A model generated the notes under the pieces. That model was not told where the DNA came from. It searched no databases and was given only the letters and a program-made list of their open reading frames with translations. The translations under genes were made by a program, and so were the position numbers. A DNA stretch of 64,000 nucleotides from Polaromonas sp. (lineage in GTDB: Bacteria; Pseudomonadota; Gammaproteobacteria; Burkholderiales; Burkholderiaceae_C), in the NCBI GenBank assembly GCA_013298945.1, contig JAAFJR010000005.1, positions 1 through 64,000 on the forward strand, given 5' to 3'. Positions 36,472-45,155 of this stretch are shown in pieces (positions within the stretch are counted from its first letter, which is position 1; each line of letters begins with the position of its first letter).

Positions 36472-36999
36472 ATGCTCAGAGCTTCCATCACATTGCTACT
36501 CATGATTGCTGCATTTAATTGCAATGCTTCTCAATGCGTGAAAGTCGACTTATTCGTTAAACACGATGTAACCCTGAAAAACACGAATGATCATCCTTGT
36601 GGTGTAGTGGCCACGCAATGTCGTACGTCGCTCCCAATGTTACATAAGTACTTAGATACGATTTGGGCGTATGAATTGGGCGTAAATGGTGAGTTGGTAA
36701 ATAAGTGGCCAATTCCCGTTGATGCGCAAGTGTATGAAGTGACAGATGACAGCATCGTCGCAGCCTATCCTAATTACAAAGGGCATCTGAACGGATGGGA
36801 GAAACCGAATTTTGTACGCATTCAAAAAAGCGGAAGAATTAAAAAAAATGGACCCGTGAAAAAATCGAGTTTTGTAATGGAAGATTGCACTGCTTTGGTT
36901 GAAAAAACATTAAATAATACGGATTTAATATGTCAAAAATTTAAAGATGCGACTTCTGGAAAGCTTCGCATTCTTGCTTACCCGACAGTTTGCGCATGA
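36472..36999 (+). CDS. unknown exported cysteine-containing protein
   Basis: A 175-residue protein with a signal peptide (MLRASITLLLMIAAFNCNAS), then a polar domain with six or more cysteines (QCVKV, HPCGV, QCRTS, EDCTA, ICQKF, TVCA) that could form disulfides. I do not recognise the family. Codon usage is more AT-rich than in its neighbours (runs such as AAAAAACATTAAATAATACG). It splits rimI from the uracil-DNA glycosylase, which are normally adjacent in related genomes as I recall them. Its stop overlaps the next start (ATGA), suggesting it has been absorbed into the operon. Confidence 0.55.
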   Translation: MLRASITLLLMIAAFNCNASQCVKVDLFVKHDVTLKNTNDHPCGVVATQCRTSLPMLHKYLDTIWAYELGVNGELVNKWPIPVDAQVYEVTDDSIVAAYPNYKGHLNGWEKPNFVRIQKSGRIKKNGPVKKSSFVMEDCTALVEKTLNNTDLICQKFKDATSGKLRILAYPTVCA

Positions 37000-37826
37000 T
37001 GACTTTAGAACTCGACACCCGCCAACGCGCCATGCTGCAAGAAATGGGCGTTACCGTATGGCTGCCTGAGCCTGAGTACATCGTCGAATTACCTGAAATT
37101 GCTATTAATAAAATAGCTGTTCAGGCAATAAATACGCCAGCTACAGCCATAAATGCACCTAAAAAAACGGTGTCTGAGCGACCACAAGTTCTGCTGCAGC
37201 CCAAGCCGCATGCGCAGCCGTTCAAACCCGCTGTAGCGCTGCAGCCCATGCCTGCCGGCTTGCAAGAGATGGATTGGCTAACGCTTCAGCAAACCGCGCA
37301 GAGCTGCCAAGCGTGCCAACTTTGTACAGGACGAAAAGACATTGTTTTTGGTGATCAAGCGACAAATCAACAGTCCGATTGGCTGATCGTGGGTGACCCG
37401 CCAACCGAGTCTGATGAAGCCGCTGGCGCTCCATTCACGGGTGAGGCTGGCGTTTTGCTGGGCAACATGCTCAAAGCCTTGGGTTTGAATGTGTCGCAAG
37501 TAACACTTACACCGTCAGTCAAATGCCGTACAGAAGGTCAAAGCACGGGTGCGCAAGAGCTGGCGCAGTGTGAGGCGTTTTTACGCCGTCAAGTCGCTTT
37601 GATGCGTCCGAAAATGATTTTGGCGATGGGGCGTTACGCTGCGCAGGCGCTCTTAGCCAATACGGTGAGCAACCCTGTGCCACCGCTTGGGCAGCTGCGC
37701 GGTGCTGTTTACAAGTATGAGGGCGTCCCAGTCGTGGTGACTTATTCACCCGCCAATTTGCTGCGCAGCCCGGCTGACAAAGCCAAGGCTTGGGCAGATT
37801 TGTGCTTGGCAAAAGCCAGTTTGTAA
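36996..37826 (+). CDS. family 4-like uracil-DNA glycosylase
   Basis: A 276-residue protein starting at the ATG overlapping the preceding stop (MMTLELDTRQRAMLQEMGV). The catalytic domain begins near residue 100 with CQACQLC, ligands of the expected Fe-S cluster, and includes LTPSVKCRT and LAMGRYAAQALL. The active-site loop reads GDPPTESDEAAGAPFTGEAG; family 4 enzymes usually have GEAPG here, so activity may be altered. Residues 36-51 of the N-terminal linker (AINKIAVQAINTPATA) are a 48-bp repeat copy. It converges with an EamA gene with no gap at all. Confidence 0.82.
   Translation: MMTLELDTRQRAMLQEMGVTVWLPEPEYIVELPEIAINKIAVQAINTPATAINAPKKTVSERPQVLLQPKPHAQPFKPAVALQPMPAGLQEMDWLTLQQTAQSCQACQLCTGRKDIVFGDQATNQQSDWLIVGDPPTESDEAAGAPFTGEAGVLLGNMLKALGLNVSQVTLTPSVKCRTEGQSTGAQELAQCEAFLRRQVALMRPKMILAMGRYAAQALLANTVSNPVPPLGQLRGAVYKYEGVPVVVTYSPANLLRSPADKAKAWADLCLAKASL
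37101..37148 (+). repeat. 48-bp palindromic repeat, copy 8 (inside the UDG gene)
   Basis: GCTATTAATAAAATAGCTG followed by TTCAGGCAATAAATACGCCA and GCTACAGCC. It begins on a codon boundary and is read as AINKIAVQAINTPATA. Confidence 0.92.
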
Positions 37827-38711
37827 TCAGGGCTTTGCGCGGCTAGGCGCAAGCACAGAGCCAATGGCCACCACCATCAGCCCTACCGCCGCCCAATCTT
37901 GCCAATGCAAGACTTCGCCCAGCCAATATGCGCCCACAAACACCCCCAAAATCGGGATAAACATCACCGACAAGGTTGAAGCCACCGGCGGCAGCGTGCG
38001 TGCTAAGTAAAACCACGCCGCGTGGGCAAAGCCAAACACCAGCACCGCATTGTAAATAATCGCAAACCACGAGCTACGGGATGGCATCACCCACGCTTGG
38101 TGCTCAAAAGTCACGGTCATCGCTGTCATGACAACGCATGCCAGCACTGTCATCCAAAACGAAATGGTCAATGTCGGGGTGTCAATCTTTGTGCGGCGTA
38201 GCAGCTGCGTGCCCAGAGCCCAGGTTGCTGCAGCGGTCAACGCCAAAGCCACGCCCAGCGGTTTGCCACTCAAGCCCATCATTTCGTGCCATAGCAGCAG
38301 CGCCACACCCAGGGCGGCAGCGGCTACGCCCAGCCAGTTGCGCTTGGTCATGCTGCTTGCAAAAAAGATCGCCCCCAAAATGGCTGAAAAAATAGGCATG
38401 GTGTAGCCCAAAATCGCCGCCCGCCCGCTGGACAGCGACTGAATCGCCAAAATAATGCACACATGCCAGATAAACATATTGGTTGCCGCCAGTAAGAGCA
38501 GCTCGGGCCAATGTTTACGCGGCATGGCAAACGGCACTTTCAGCCACACTAGCGCCAAAGCCAGCACCGGTAGTCCCAGCCACATTGACAGCGTTCTGAA
38601 CAGCAGCGGCGGCATGCCCGTTACGCCCATCTTCATCACCGGCCAGTTCAAGCCCCATACGATGGTGAGAATAATCAAGAGCCAAAGTTGTCGTGCTGAG
38701 AGTTTTTGCAT
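37827..38711 (-). CDS. EamA family (DMT) transporter 2
   Basis: A 294-residue protein of ten membrane helices in two EamA repeats (LWLLIILTIVWGLNWPVMK start; GVALALTAAATWALGTQLL start of the second). Substrate unknown. Its stop codon abuts the UDG stop codon from the opposite strand, and no terminator is visible between the two genes. Confidence 0.87.
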   Translation of the reverse strand: MQKLSARQLWLLIILTIVWGLNWPVMKMGVTGMPPLLFRTLSMWLGLPVLALALVWLKVPFAMPRKHWPELLLLAATNMFIWHVCIILAIQSLSSGRAAILGYTMPIFSAILGAIFFASSMTKRNWLGVAAAALGVALLLWHEMMGLSGKPLGVALALTAAATWALGTQLLRRTKIDTPTLTISFWMTVLACVVMTAMTVTFEHQAWVMPSRSSWFAIIYNAVLVFGFAHAAWFYLARTLPPVASTLSVMFIPILGVFVGAYWLGEVLHWQDWAAVGLMVVAIGSVLAPSRAKP

Positions 38712-38734
38712 GGTTCAATGGTAAACGGATAATG

Positions 38735-38801
38735 GCTGTCATTCCAGCAAAGGCGGGAATCCAGGTTGGCGTTTGTAGATTCCCGCCTTTGCGGAAATGT
38801 C
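38735..38801. repeat. REP-type palindrome
   Basis: GCAAAGGCGGGAATC (38747-38761) and GATTCCCGCCTTTGC (38778-38792) form a perfect 15-bp stem around 16 bases. The flanks (CTGTCATTCC on the left, GGAAATGTCAG on the right) extend it imperfectly. The sequence resembles the widespread extragenic TCATTCCCGC type repeats of proteobacteria. It could also act as a terminator-like structure between the divergent EamA and pyrF genes. Confidence 0.8.
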
Positions 38802-38860
38802 AGTTCTTATTTGTATTTGCGGTGATTCAGGTGTTCTAGACGCTAATTTACAATCAAGCC

Positions 38861-39700
38861 ATGACCTTTTTAGAACAACTCCAGCAAGCCGAGCACACCA
38901 ACCAATCCATGCTCTGCGTCGGCCTAGACCCCGAGCCTTCCAAATTCCCCTCCCACATCAAAGGCGATGCCAGCAAAATCTACGACTTTTGCGCGGCTAT
39001 AGTGGACGCCACGGCTGACTTAGTCGTCGCCTTCAAACCCCAAATCGCCTATTTCCACGCCCACCGCGCCGAAGACCAGCTAGAAAAGCTCATGCAGCAC
39101 ATGCGCGCCACCGCCCCTCACGTCCCCGTGATTTTGGACGCCAAACGCGGCGACATCGGCTCCACAGCCGCGCAATACGCCATCGAAGCCTTCGAGCGCT
39201 ACGGTGCAGACGCCGTCACCCTCTCGCCATTCATGGGTTTTGACTCCGTGCAGCCTTATCTGGCCTATTACGGTAAAGGCGCCTTCCTGCTCTGCCGCAC
39301 CTCCAACCCCGGTGGCGACGACTTCCAAGCCCAGCGCCTAAGCTCCGTCGCAGGCGAGCCCTTGCTCTACGAACACATCGCCAAACTAGCCCAAGGCGAG
39401 TGGAACACCAATGGTCAGCTAGGCCTAGTCGTAGGCGCAACCTACCCCAATGAAATAGAACGCGTCCGAAAAGTAGCCCCCCACGTCCCCTTGCTCATCC
39501 CTGGCGTAGGCGCTCAAGGTGGCGATGCTGTGGCTACAGTTAAAGCAGGCTACAAACAGCTAAACGGCGAAACCACAGCCCCCATCATCGTGAACTCGTC
39601 TCGTGCGGTGTTGTATGCGTCCAGCGGGGCTAATTTTGCCGATGCCGCAAGAAAAGTAGCGATGCAGACGCGGGATGTGCTGCAGGCTGCGCGGGGTTAA
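38861..39700 (+). CDS. pyrF: orotidine 5'-phosphate decarboxylase (type 2)
   Basis: A 279-residue enzyme of the last step of UMP synthesis. The [16 protein letters not shown] motif holds the catalytic Asp-Lys-Asp set, and the [13 protein letters not shown] start and [13 protein letters not shown] phosphate loop are of the longer type 2 subfamily. Its final four bases overlap the end of the DUF1801 gene on the other strand. Confidence 0.95.
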   Translation: MTFLEQLQQAEHTNQSMLCVGLDPEPSKFPSHIKGDASKIYDFCAAIVDATADLVVAFKPQIAYFHAHRAEDQLEKLMQHMRATAPHVPVILDAKRGDIGSTAAQYAIEAFERYGADAVTLSPFMGFDSVQPYLAYYGKGAFLLCRTSNPGGDDFQAQRLSSVAGEPLLYEHIAKLAQGEWNTNGQLGLVVGATYPNEIERVRKVAPHVPLLIPGVGAQGGDAVATVKAGYKQLNGETTAPIIVNSSRAVLYASSGANFADAARKVAMQTRDVLQAARG

Positions 39701-40068
39701 GAAGTCTTTTTCGCTGACGCTAAAGCCAGTGCTAGATATTCTTTGAGGTGTTTGGCTTTGATGTCTTTGACGTTCATGAGTTTGACGTGACGGCGGAATT
39801 TGCCGCTGCCTTCTAAATGGCCAAATGCGTCCGCGATCCCTGCGCCGCTGCTAAATTCGACAGAAACATGCTCTTTGTAAGCAAAGACACCACAAAATTG
39901 AATTTCAGACGCAAACAAGATTCCGCCATACTTGACCTCTTCAACTACAGATGCCAACGATTTCGCAATTAATGCTCGAACAGCTTCTACAGTGGCATGT
40001 CGTTCTTCGCCTAGCATGCGAATGTCGTCAATAAGCGCACCAACAGATTTTGTAGACATAAATGTCAT
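39697..40068 (-). CDS. DUF1801 (YdhG-like) protein
   Basis: A 123-residue cytoplasmic protein of the DUF1801 fold ([40 protein letters not shown]). Family function is not established. ATG at 40068 is used here; ATG at 40059 is equally possible, and neither has a strong ribosome binding site. It converges with pyrF. Confidence 0.75.
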   Translation of the reverse strand: MTFMSTKSVGALIDDIRMLGEERHATVEAVRALIAKSLASVVEEVKYGGILFASEIQFCGVFAYKEHVSVEFSSGAGIADAFGHLEGSGKFRRHVKLMNVKDIKAKHLKEYLALALASAKKTS

Positions 40069-40150
40069 TCAAAAAGTACTTGAGGCATCAAGTATAAAAA
40101 ATCCGAGCCGTTCGGCCAAAACTTAACAGTCAACTCTAAAATGAAAGCAC

Positions 40151-40176
40151 CCCTTTCGCCCGGCTGGGCGAGAGGG
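40151..40176. repeat. REP-like palindrome of a second type
   Basis: CCCCTTTCGCC plus C pairs with GGGCGAGAGGG over 11 bp (one G-U pair) around a GGCT loop, followed by ATTGGGGGTGAG. This matches the common extragenic REP palindromes with CTCTCGCCC-type stems. It lies in the 398-bp gap 40069-40466, which also contains a 48-bp repeat and a terminator and no credible gene. Confidence 0.7.
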
Positions 40177-40224
40177 ATTGGGGGTGAGTAGGGGAAACGA
40201 ACCAGCTATGCGCAGCTACAAATA

Positions 40225-40272
40225 GCTATAAATAAAATAGCTATTCAGGCAATAAATACGATGGCTAGAGGC
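40225..40272 (+). repeat. 48-bp palindromic repeat, copy 9 (intergenic)
   Basis: GCTATAAATAAAATAGCTAT, then TCAGGCAATAAATACG and ATGGCTAGAGGC. Immediately after it GGCGTATTTATGCCC looks like a partial second core in the opposite orientation. Confidence 0.9.
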
Positions 40273-40413
40273 GTATTTATGCCCTAAAAACCAATTTCTC
40301 TCTCTTTCTGAGCTTTCAACTTCTTCCGTTGCCTCTCCAAAACCAGCGGTTCGGTTTTGAACCAAAACCATGAAGCATCTGTTAGGTCACAAATGCAATC
40401 ACCAAATAGAAAA

Positions 40414-40446
40414 TCCCTTTTCACCCGTTAACCGGTTGAAAAGGGA
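40414..40446 (-). terminator. Rho-independent terminator of the PKD lipoprotein gene
   Basis: TCCCTTTTCA (40414-40423) and TGAAAAGGGA (40437-40446) form a perfect 10-bp stem, extended inward by ACCGG/CCGGT-like pairing. On the minus strand the stem is followed by TTTTC. It lies 20 bases after the lipoprotein stop codon. Confidence 0.7.
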
Positions 40447-40466
40447 CGTGTTGTTGACCGTTGTAA

Positions 40467-42506
40467 TTATGTCGCTGTCAAATTGTGCAGTCTAAGTAAT
40501 ATTGTTTGCAAATTTGTCAAAGCACTGGCTGCAGACGAGGTGAAGTAGTTGACATAGTTATTTTGAGCAGTAGTTCCCGTGGCACCCATATAAACTGTAT
40601 CCATGAATGCCATGGGTGGAATGAGTAAATTAAGAGTATCGCCTGGCAAGATAGAAGGACTGACGTAGCTGAAATTTGAATTTGTACCAAACACACTTAC
40701 TCCGATATTGCAGCTTGTTAAAGTTTCAATCGTGGGTGTTGGCAAAATTGCTTGTCCTAAATAGGTACCTGCAGGATAGATATCCGCTGTGTTGTCACAT
40801 GAGAGTATCAATAACTTATCGTCCGAAATAATTTCGGTGCTGAGTACTAGGTTGACACTGCCAGTAGATGCAGTTATTGAACTGCCCTCATAGCGAATCA
40901 ATTGATCACTGCTGTTGGAGGTAAAACCTGTGGATGACAGCCACACAATAGGGCTTGTTGTGTAGTAAGCAGTCCGCACCCATGCGCCGTCTCCTGGGAT
41001 GAAATAGGGAAGTGCTAATGTTGCTCCATCATTAGCAAGTGTAATATTTGCAATGACGTTGCAATCTGTAGGGCTTAAATCAGCTAGTTTGCATTGAATG
41101 AAGTTATCAGTAAGTGGTGCTGCCAATGGCACGACCACATTACCCGTTGTGGTTGATTGTGCGGTGCCGAGTTGGCCTTGGTTGGTGGAACCTAACCAAC
41201 TGACATTACCCACAGTTGGCATGTCGATAACAGTAGTTACTTCTGCCTCAATGCTTGCGTATTTGAAGTAATAAGAATCGTCCGGAAGCACGACAACAGC
41301 AGTTAAGTCACATGCGGTTAATTGCAACGCGACATCAACGCAGCTCACTGTGACGCTGCCTAAATTATCCATGGTGAAACCCCAGCTCCAGGTGGAAAAA
41401 TGTGGCACGGCTGCCTTGACTGCCAACCCGACGATCGAAGTTTTCGAAGCTACTACCGTTCCTGATCCTTCAGCAAGCCATACACCTTGCACGACATCAA
41501 AATGCCACAGTGGAATCGCGGTGCCTACAGTAAGAACTTTTCCATTGATGCTGGCATAAGGCAAATCAACTTGGATATCTGCCTTCTTGCCAGCCGCCAG
41601 TTGCAAATGACCATTTTGTGCGTCATAAAAATCGATACTGAAAACACCTGCACTGATCAGATTAACCATCTTGCCGCTTGCATCGCGCCCTCTCCCGTTT
41701 CCGAGCATGGCTGACATGTCTTGGCTTTTGATATTGAAAGGCGAAAGTTCTGCAGAAATCGCAGATGTGGCGATTTGGTTGTTGGCTTTGACCAAGGCGT
41801 TTGCCGGTAAAGTCACGCTCGCGCCTAGAGTCTTTGTCGCAATGACTTGAGCAATCTCGGCACGTTTGATCAAGCGCTTTTCTTTGACAGGCAGCAGCGT
41901 TACAAGCAATTTTGTAGTTTTGTCTTGCGTTATCTTGGCGCGGGTCGTTTGCGATACGTAACCAGCTTTTGTAACTGTGATGATTTGCTCGACGCCAGCT
42001 GGCACATTCTCGACTACCACCATACCCTTGGTATCGGATTTAACTTTGAGCGCAGCGATAGTAACGTTGGCGTTCGGAATCAATACACCATCAGAGCCTA
42101 GAATCTGAGCTGACAGCACGCCCCTGTTTCCAGAAGCAGCTGCATTGTTTTTTGCAGAAGTTGTCACTTTGACGGTTTTTGTAACTTTGCCGCCTTCTAC
42201 TTTGGATTTTGCTTTGCCTTTTAAAGGTGTGATGGTCAAAGTGACGCTGTAATTTCCTTCGGCAGCAAATGTGTGTTCAACGATTTTCCCGCTGCCCACA
42301 GGCGTGCCGTCACCAAAGTTCCAAGAGTAAGCAACTTGGCCGTGCTCTTTTTCTGAAACTAAACTGACCGAGGCATCAAAAGTTGCTACTTTTCCTGCAA
42401 CGACTGGTGTTGGATCCACCGTAAATTCTGCCCATGGCTTGCAAGCGGCTAGAAGCATTGTGAAAAGACTTATGAGCATAAATCGATACATACTTAGATT
42501 TTTCAT
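40467..42506 (-). CDS. outer-membrane lipoprotein with PKD domain
   Basis: A 679-residue lipoprotein. The signal peptide ends in the lipobox LLAAC. A PKD domain follows at about residues 25-110 (WNFGDGTPVGSGKIVEHTF is the diagnostic segment). Then comes a carboxypeptidase-regulatory-like beta sandwich (about 128-205, GVLIPNANVTIAAL to KLLVTLLPV), and a long Thr/Ser/Val-rich region without a family I recognise. I moved the start to the ATG at 42506 because GGGGA precedes it; the longer frame opens with a TTG. Likely cell-surface or periplasmic binding role. It stands alone with its own terminator. Confidence 0.75.
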   Translation of the reverse strand: MKNLSMYRFMLISLFTMLLAACKPWAEFTVDPTPVVAGKVATFDASVSLVSEKEHGQVAYSWNFGDGTPVGSGKIVEHTFAAEGNYSVTLTITPLKGKAKSKVEGGKVTKTVKVTTSAKNNAAASGNRGVLSAQILGSDGVLIPNANVTIAALKVKSDTKGMVVVENVPAGVEQIITVTKAGYVSQTTRAKITQDKTTKLLVTLLPVKEKRLIKRAEIAQVIATKTLGASVTLPANALVKANNQIATSAISAELSPFNIKSQDMSAMLGNGRGRDASGKMVNLISAGVFSIDFYDAQNGHLQLAAGKKADIQVDLPYASINGKVLTVGTAIPLWHFDVVQGVWLAEGSGTVVASKTSIVGLAVKAAVPHFSTWSWGFTMDNLGSVTVSCVDVALQLTACDLTAVVVLPDDSYYFKYASIEAEVTTVIDMPTVGNVSWLGSTNQGQLGTAQSTTTGNVVVPLAAPLTDNFIQCKLADLSPTDCNVIANITLANDGATLALPYFIPGDGAWVRTAYYTTSPIVWLSSTGFTSNSSDQLIRYEGSSITASTGSVNLVLSTEIISDDKLLILSCDNTADIYPAGTYLGQAILPTPTIETLTSCNIGVSVFGTNSNFSYVSPSILPGDTLNLLIPPMAFMDTVYMGATGTTAQNNYVNYFTSSAASALTNLQTILLRLHNLTAT

Positions 42507-43064
42507 ATTGATCCCCAAAAAAATTGAATCGAATTGCTGACATAGTTACGTTGAAAACACACCCTAAGTAAGTTTTTTTCTGATGGCGTTTGCGCTAGGG
42601 CTAACACTAAAAAATCAAACAAAAATCTTTAGTAACTACGAAAAAAACTAAAGAAATTGCGAGACATTTATTTACAAAAAGAAACAGGACTTGGTTAAAT
42701 GTTAGGCTTTTGGGAATTGATTGAGAAGAATTTTTTATCAAAATTTAAAAATAAACTTGAAAAAATTACCTAAATAAATGCATTTGAGAACTTAACTTCT
42801 CTCGGTTTTTGTGAATTTTGTTAACACTATGCAGACAGATTTTTTACTTGTAGGTCTGAAGTAATCAAGTGATGCTGTTTTAATTTTTTTATAAATAATT
42901 TTCTAATGCAGAATTTTTTCTAATACTTTTGTTTGCGGTAAAGAATAAATTTGCTATTAATTATGTAGCATTAAACACAATAAAAACAAGGTTTTAAAAG
43001 ATTAATCAATTTTTTAAAAATTTTTGTCATAGAGCTGACATATTGCTTTTTTACACTTGCTGTT
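42507..43064. other. 558-bp AT-rich gap between divergent genes
   Basis: This region is visibly richer in A and T than the rest of the window, with many A and T runs. It separates the divergent lipoprotein and substrate-binding protein genes. Apart from the small ORF at 42699 I see no gene, repeat copy or RNA. It must hold the promoters of both flanking genes. Confidence 0.6.
42699..42773 (+). CDS. candidate 24-residue amphipathic peptide
   Basis: ATG at 42699, preceded by AGGA at nine bases, opens a frame of 24 codons ending TAA. The peptide starts MLGFWELIEKNFLSKF and continues KNKLEKIT. Hydrophobic residues recur every three to four positions, giving an amphipathic helix of net positive charge. 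A weak hairpin (GAGAA/TTCTC near 42786-42801, followed by T) lies just downstream. Small membrane-active or toxin-like peptides look like this, but a chance ORF in AT-rich DNA is possible. Confidence 0.3.
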   Translation: MLGFWELIEKNFLSKFKNKLEKIT

Positions 43065-44222
43065 ATGACACAAGTAAAAAATGAGCTCCAAACCGATCCG
43101 CGACGTGCAATCCTGCAACGTATTCTTGCAATCAGTGCAGCTGCCATGTTGCCGCCAACAGCTGTGCGAGCACAGCCAGTTCGACCTTGGGTGATTGCGC
43201 AAATTGTGGACACCACAGCGCAGCAACAAGATGTGTCAAAGGATTACTTGATTGGCTCTCGCGCAGCTTGGCAAGAAATCAATGCAAAGGGCGGTTTACA
43301 AGGACGTCCTGTAAAGCATTTGTCGATGGAAACTGATGGCAGTACTACCAGTTTGCGTGCTGCTTTGGAGAACGCACAAAGCATCACAACTTGCATCGCT
43401 TTATCAGGCACAGCAGGCGACCGCACAGCGCAGGCGTTGACGAGTTTGCTGCGGGCTGAGCGCTCAGGCCTGGCTCACGTTGCCCCTTGGCTGCAAAATG
43501 CCAGCAACGAGTTGGACGACACCACGTTCGCCATTTTTGCGGACCGGCAGGCGCAGATTTCGCACATCGTGAAGTCGCTGTCGGTGGTGGGTACCAAAGA
43601 TTTGGGCGTGATTTACGCATCACCGCAAGAATTTGCCCTGTACCGCGCCGATGTGGAGCGTGCTGCCACGCGCATGAGCATGCAAATCAGCACCTCGCAA
43701 CCTGCTCAAGACCTCAAAAGCGTGGGGCAAAAGTTATCTGCCGCATCGCCTGCGGTGCAATTGTTCATCGGCGGTACGCCTGAATTGGCGCAGTTGACAG
43801 CTGGCTTGGAGCAACAATCGCGTCAACGCTATGTGCTGGCTTTGGCAGACGTGAACCTGCAAACCATGAAAGAGATGGGCGCTGCCCGCCAAACACCGGT
43901 CTTTGCCGCACAAACCGTGCCCATGGTGAACAGCAGTTTGCCGGTGGTGCGCGCCTACCGCGCGGCCATGAGCAAATTTTTTGACGAGCCGGCCAACCCG
44001 CTGAGTTTGGCTGGTTACATTGCCGCACGCTACACGTTTGAGGTACTAAACAAAGTTGCTAACAATGGAAGCGGCCTGAACCGCCAAACGGCTTTAGCGG
44101 CTTTTCAAAAACGCGAGTCCGTTGATGTGGGTGGTTTTGTCGTGAATTACAACGCCGCAGGGCGAGGCAGCCAATTTGTGACGCAAAGCATGCTGGGTAA
44201 AGACGGTTATGTTGTGGGTTAG
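43065..44222 (+). CDS. ABC transporter substrate-binding protein (Leu/Ile/Val type I fold)
   Basis: A 385-residue periplasmic binding protein. The N-terminus DPRRAILQRILAISAAAMLPP to VRAQ is a signal peptide with a twin-arginine, possibly a Tat substrate. The mature part has GSRAAWQEINAKGGLQGRPV, a hallmark of LivJ/urea/amide-type receptors. No permease or ATPase genes are nearby, so it acts with a remote transporter or as an orphan sensor. It overlaps the stop of the EamA gene on the opposite strand by four bases. Confidence 0.82.
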   Translation: MTQVKNELQTDPRRAILQRILAISAAAMLPPTAVRAQPVRPWVIAQIVDTTAQQQDVSKDYLIGSRAAWQEINAKGGLQGRPVKHLSMETDGSTTSLRAALENAQSITTCIALSGTAGDRTAQALTSLLRAERSGLAHVAPWLQNASNELDDTTFAIFADRQAQISHIVKSLSVVGTKDLGVIYASPQEFALYRADVERAATRMSMQISTSQPAQDLKSVGQKLSAASPAVQLFIGGTPELAQLTAGLEQQSRQRYVLALADVNLQTMKEMGAARQTPVFAAQTVPMVNSSLPVVRAYRAAMSKFFDEPANPLSLAGYIAARYTFEVLNKVANNGSGLNRQTALAAFQKRESVDVGGFVVNYNAAGRGSQFVTQSMLGKDGYVVG

Positions 44223-45145
44223 TTGTTTAAGACCCGCTGCCCAAACATCACCATCAGCAGCGCAGCGACGACCAAAGCAATTCCACCCCATTGCCAGTGG
44301 GTAATCTGCTCCCCCAAAACCACCATCCCCGCCGTGATACCAACAACGGGCACGCCAAGGCTGAAGGGCGCGACGCGGTTGGCGGGGTGGCGTTTGAGCA
44401 AACCCGTCCACAGCGCGTAGGCGATGATGGTTGCGACCCAGCCCAGAAATGCGACAGATACCCAGCTGCCCCACGTTGCATCTAGCCAGCGCCAGCGGGT
44501 GGCTTCGGCATCGAAAAGCAGGGTTAAAACGATGAACGGTAAGATGGGAACGATGCTGCTCCAGACCAAAAAGGCCACGGCATCAAAGCTGGTGTCTTTC
44601 TTCAGCGATTGCTGCGCTTTGCGAACCACAATGTTAGATGCTGCCCACATAGAAGCACCTAAAACACAAAAAATGAGGCCAAATAAGGTTGTAGCCGGCG
44701 TATTTATTGCCTGAGGAGCTATGTAATTCATAGCAAAACAAGCTAAACCCATGGCAGCTAAAAATAAGCCGATTTGCAAGCTACGGCTGGGTTTTTCATT
44801 CAAAAGAAAAAAACTAATCAGCGCGGTGAAGAAAACCTGCGTTTGCATCAGCACCGAAGCCAGCGCTGCTGTCATTCCCAGTTTTAGCCCCATGAACAAA
44901 AAGCCAAACTGTCCCACGCCTTGAAACAAGCCGTAATACAGCAGCCATTTCACGTCCAAGTGGGGTCTTTTGATGAAGAAAATCAACGGCAAAACCGCAA
45001 AAACATACCGCGCAGCACCCATTTGGAAGGGCGTGAAATCCCGCAGAGCGAACTTCATGAAGATGAAATTCAAACCCCAAATGACAACAACGGCGAGGGC
45101 TGAAAGGTAATCACGGGAGGAGAAAGGCTTGGTTTGCTGTGGCAT
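44219..45145 (-). CDS. EamA family (DMT) transporter 3
   Basis: A 309-residue protein (ATG at 45145; a TTG lies one codon upstream) with ten membrane helices in two EamA repeats (YLSALAVVVIWGLNFIFMKF; LIFCVLGASMWAASNIVVRK). Residues 138-153 (AMNYIAPQAINTPATT) come from a 48-bp repeat copy and fill the loop between the two halves. Substrate unknown, possibly O-acetylserine or amino acids as in related EamD/YdeD proteins. Confidence 0.87.
   Translation of the reverse strand: MPQQTKPFSSRDYLSALAVVVIWGLNFIFMKFALRDFTPFQMGAARYVFAVLPLIFFIKRPHLDVKWLLYYGLFQGVGQFGFLFMGLKLGMTAALASVLMQTQVFFTALISFFLLNEKPSRSLQIGLFLAAMGLACFAMNYIAPQAINTPATTLFGLIFCVLGASMWAASNIVVRKAQQSLKKDTSFDAVAFLVWSSIVPILPFIVLTLLFDAEATRWRWLDATWGSWVSVAFLGWVATIIAYALWTGLLKRHPANRVAPFSLGVPVVGITAGMVVLGEQITHWQWGGIALVVAALLMVMFGQRVLNN
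44687..44734 (-). repeat. 48-bp palindromic repeat, copy 10 (inside EamA gene 3)
   Basis: GTAGCCGGCGTATTTATTGC then CTGAGGAGCTATGTAATTCA and TAGC on the plus strand. Read on the minus strand on a codon boundary as AMNYIAPQAINTPATT. Confidence 0.92.
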
Positions 45146-45155
45146 CAAATGCCAA

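Noticed and set aside
36451-36475. TTAAATACGGCTCT after rimI as a further repeat copy
   Set aside because: Only about 12 bases resemble the core and neither arm is present.
42507-43064. tRNA, sRNA or larger gene in the AT-rich gap
   Set aside because: No cloverleaf, conserved RNA motif or ORF above 25 codons with a credible start was visible on either strand.
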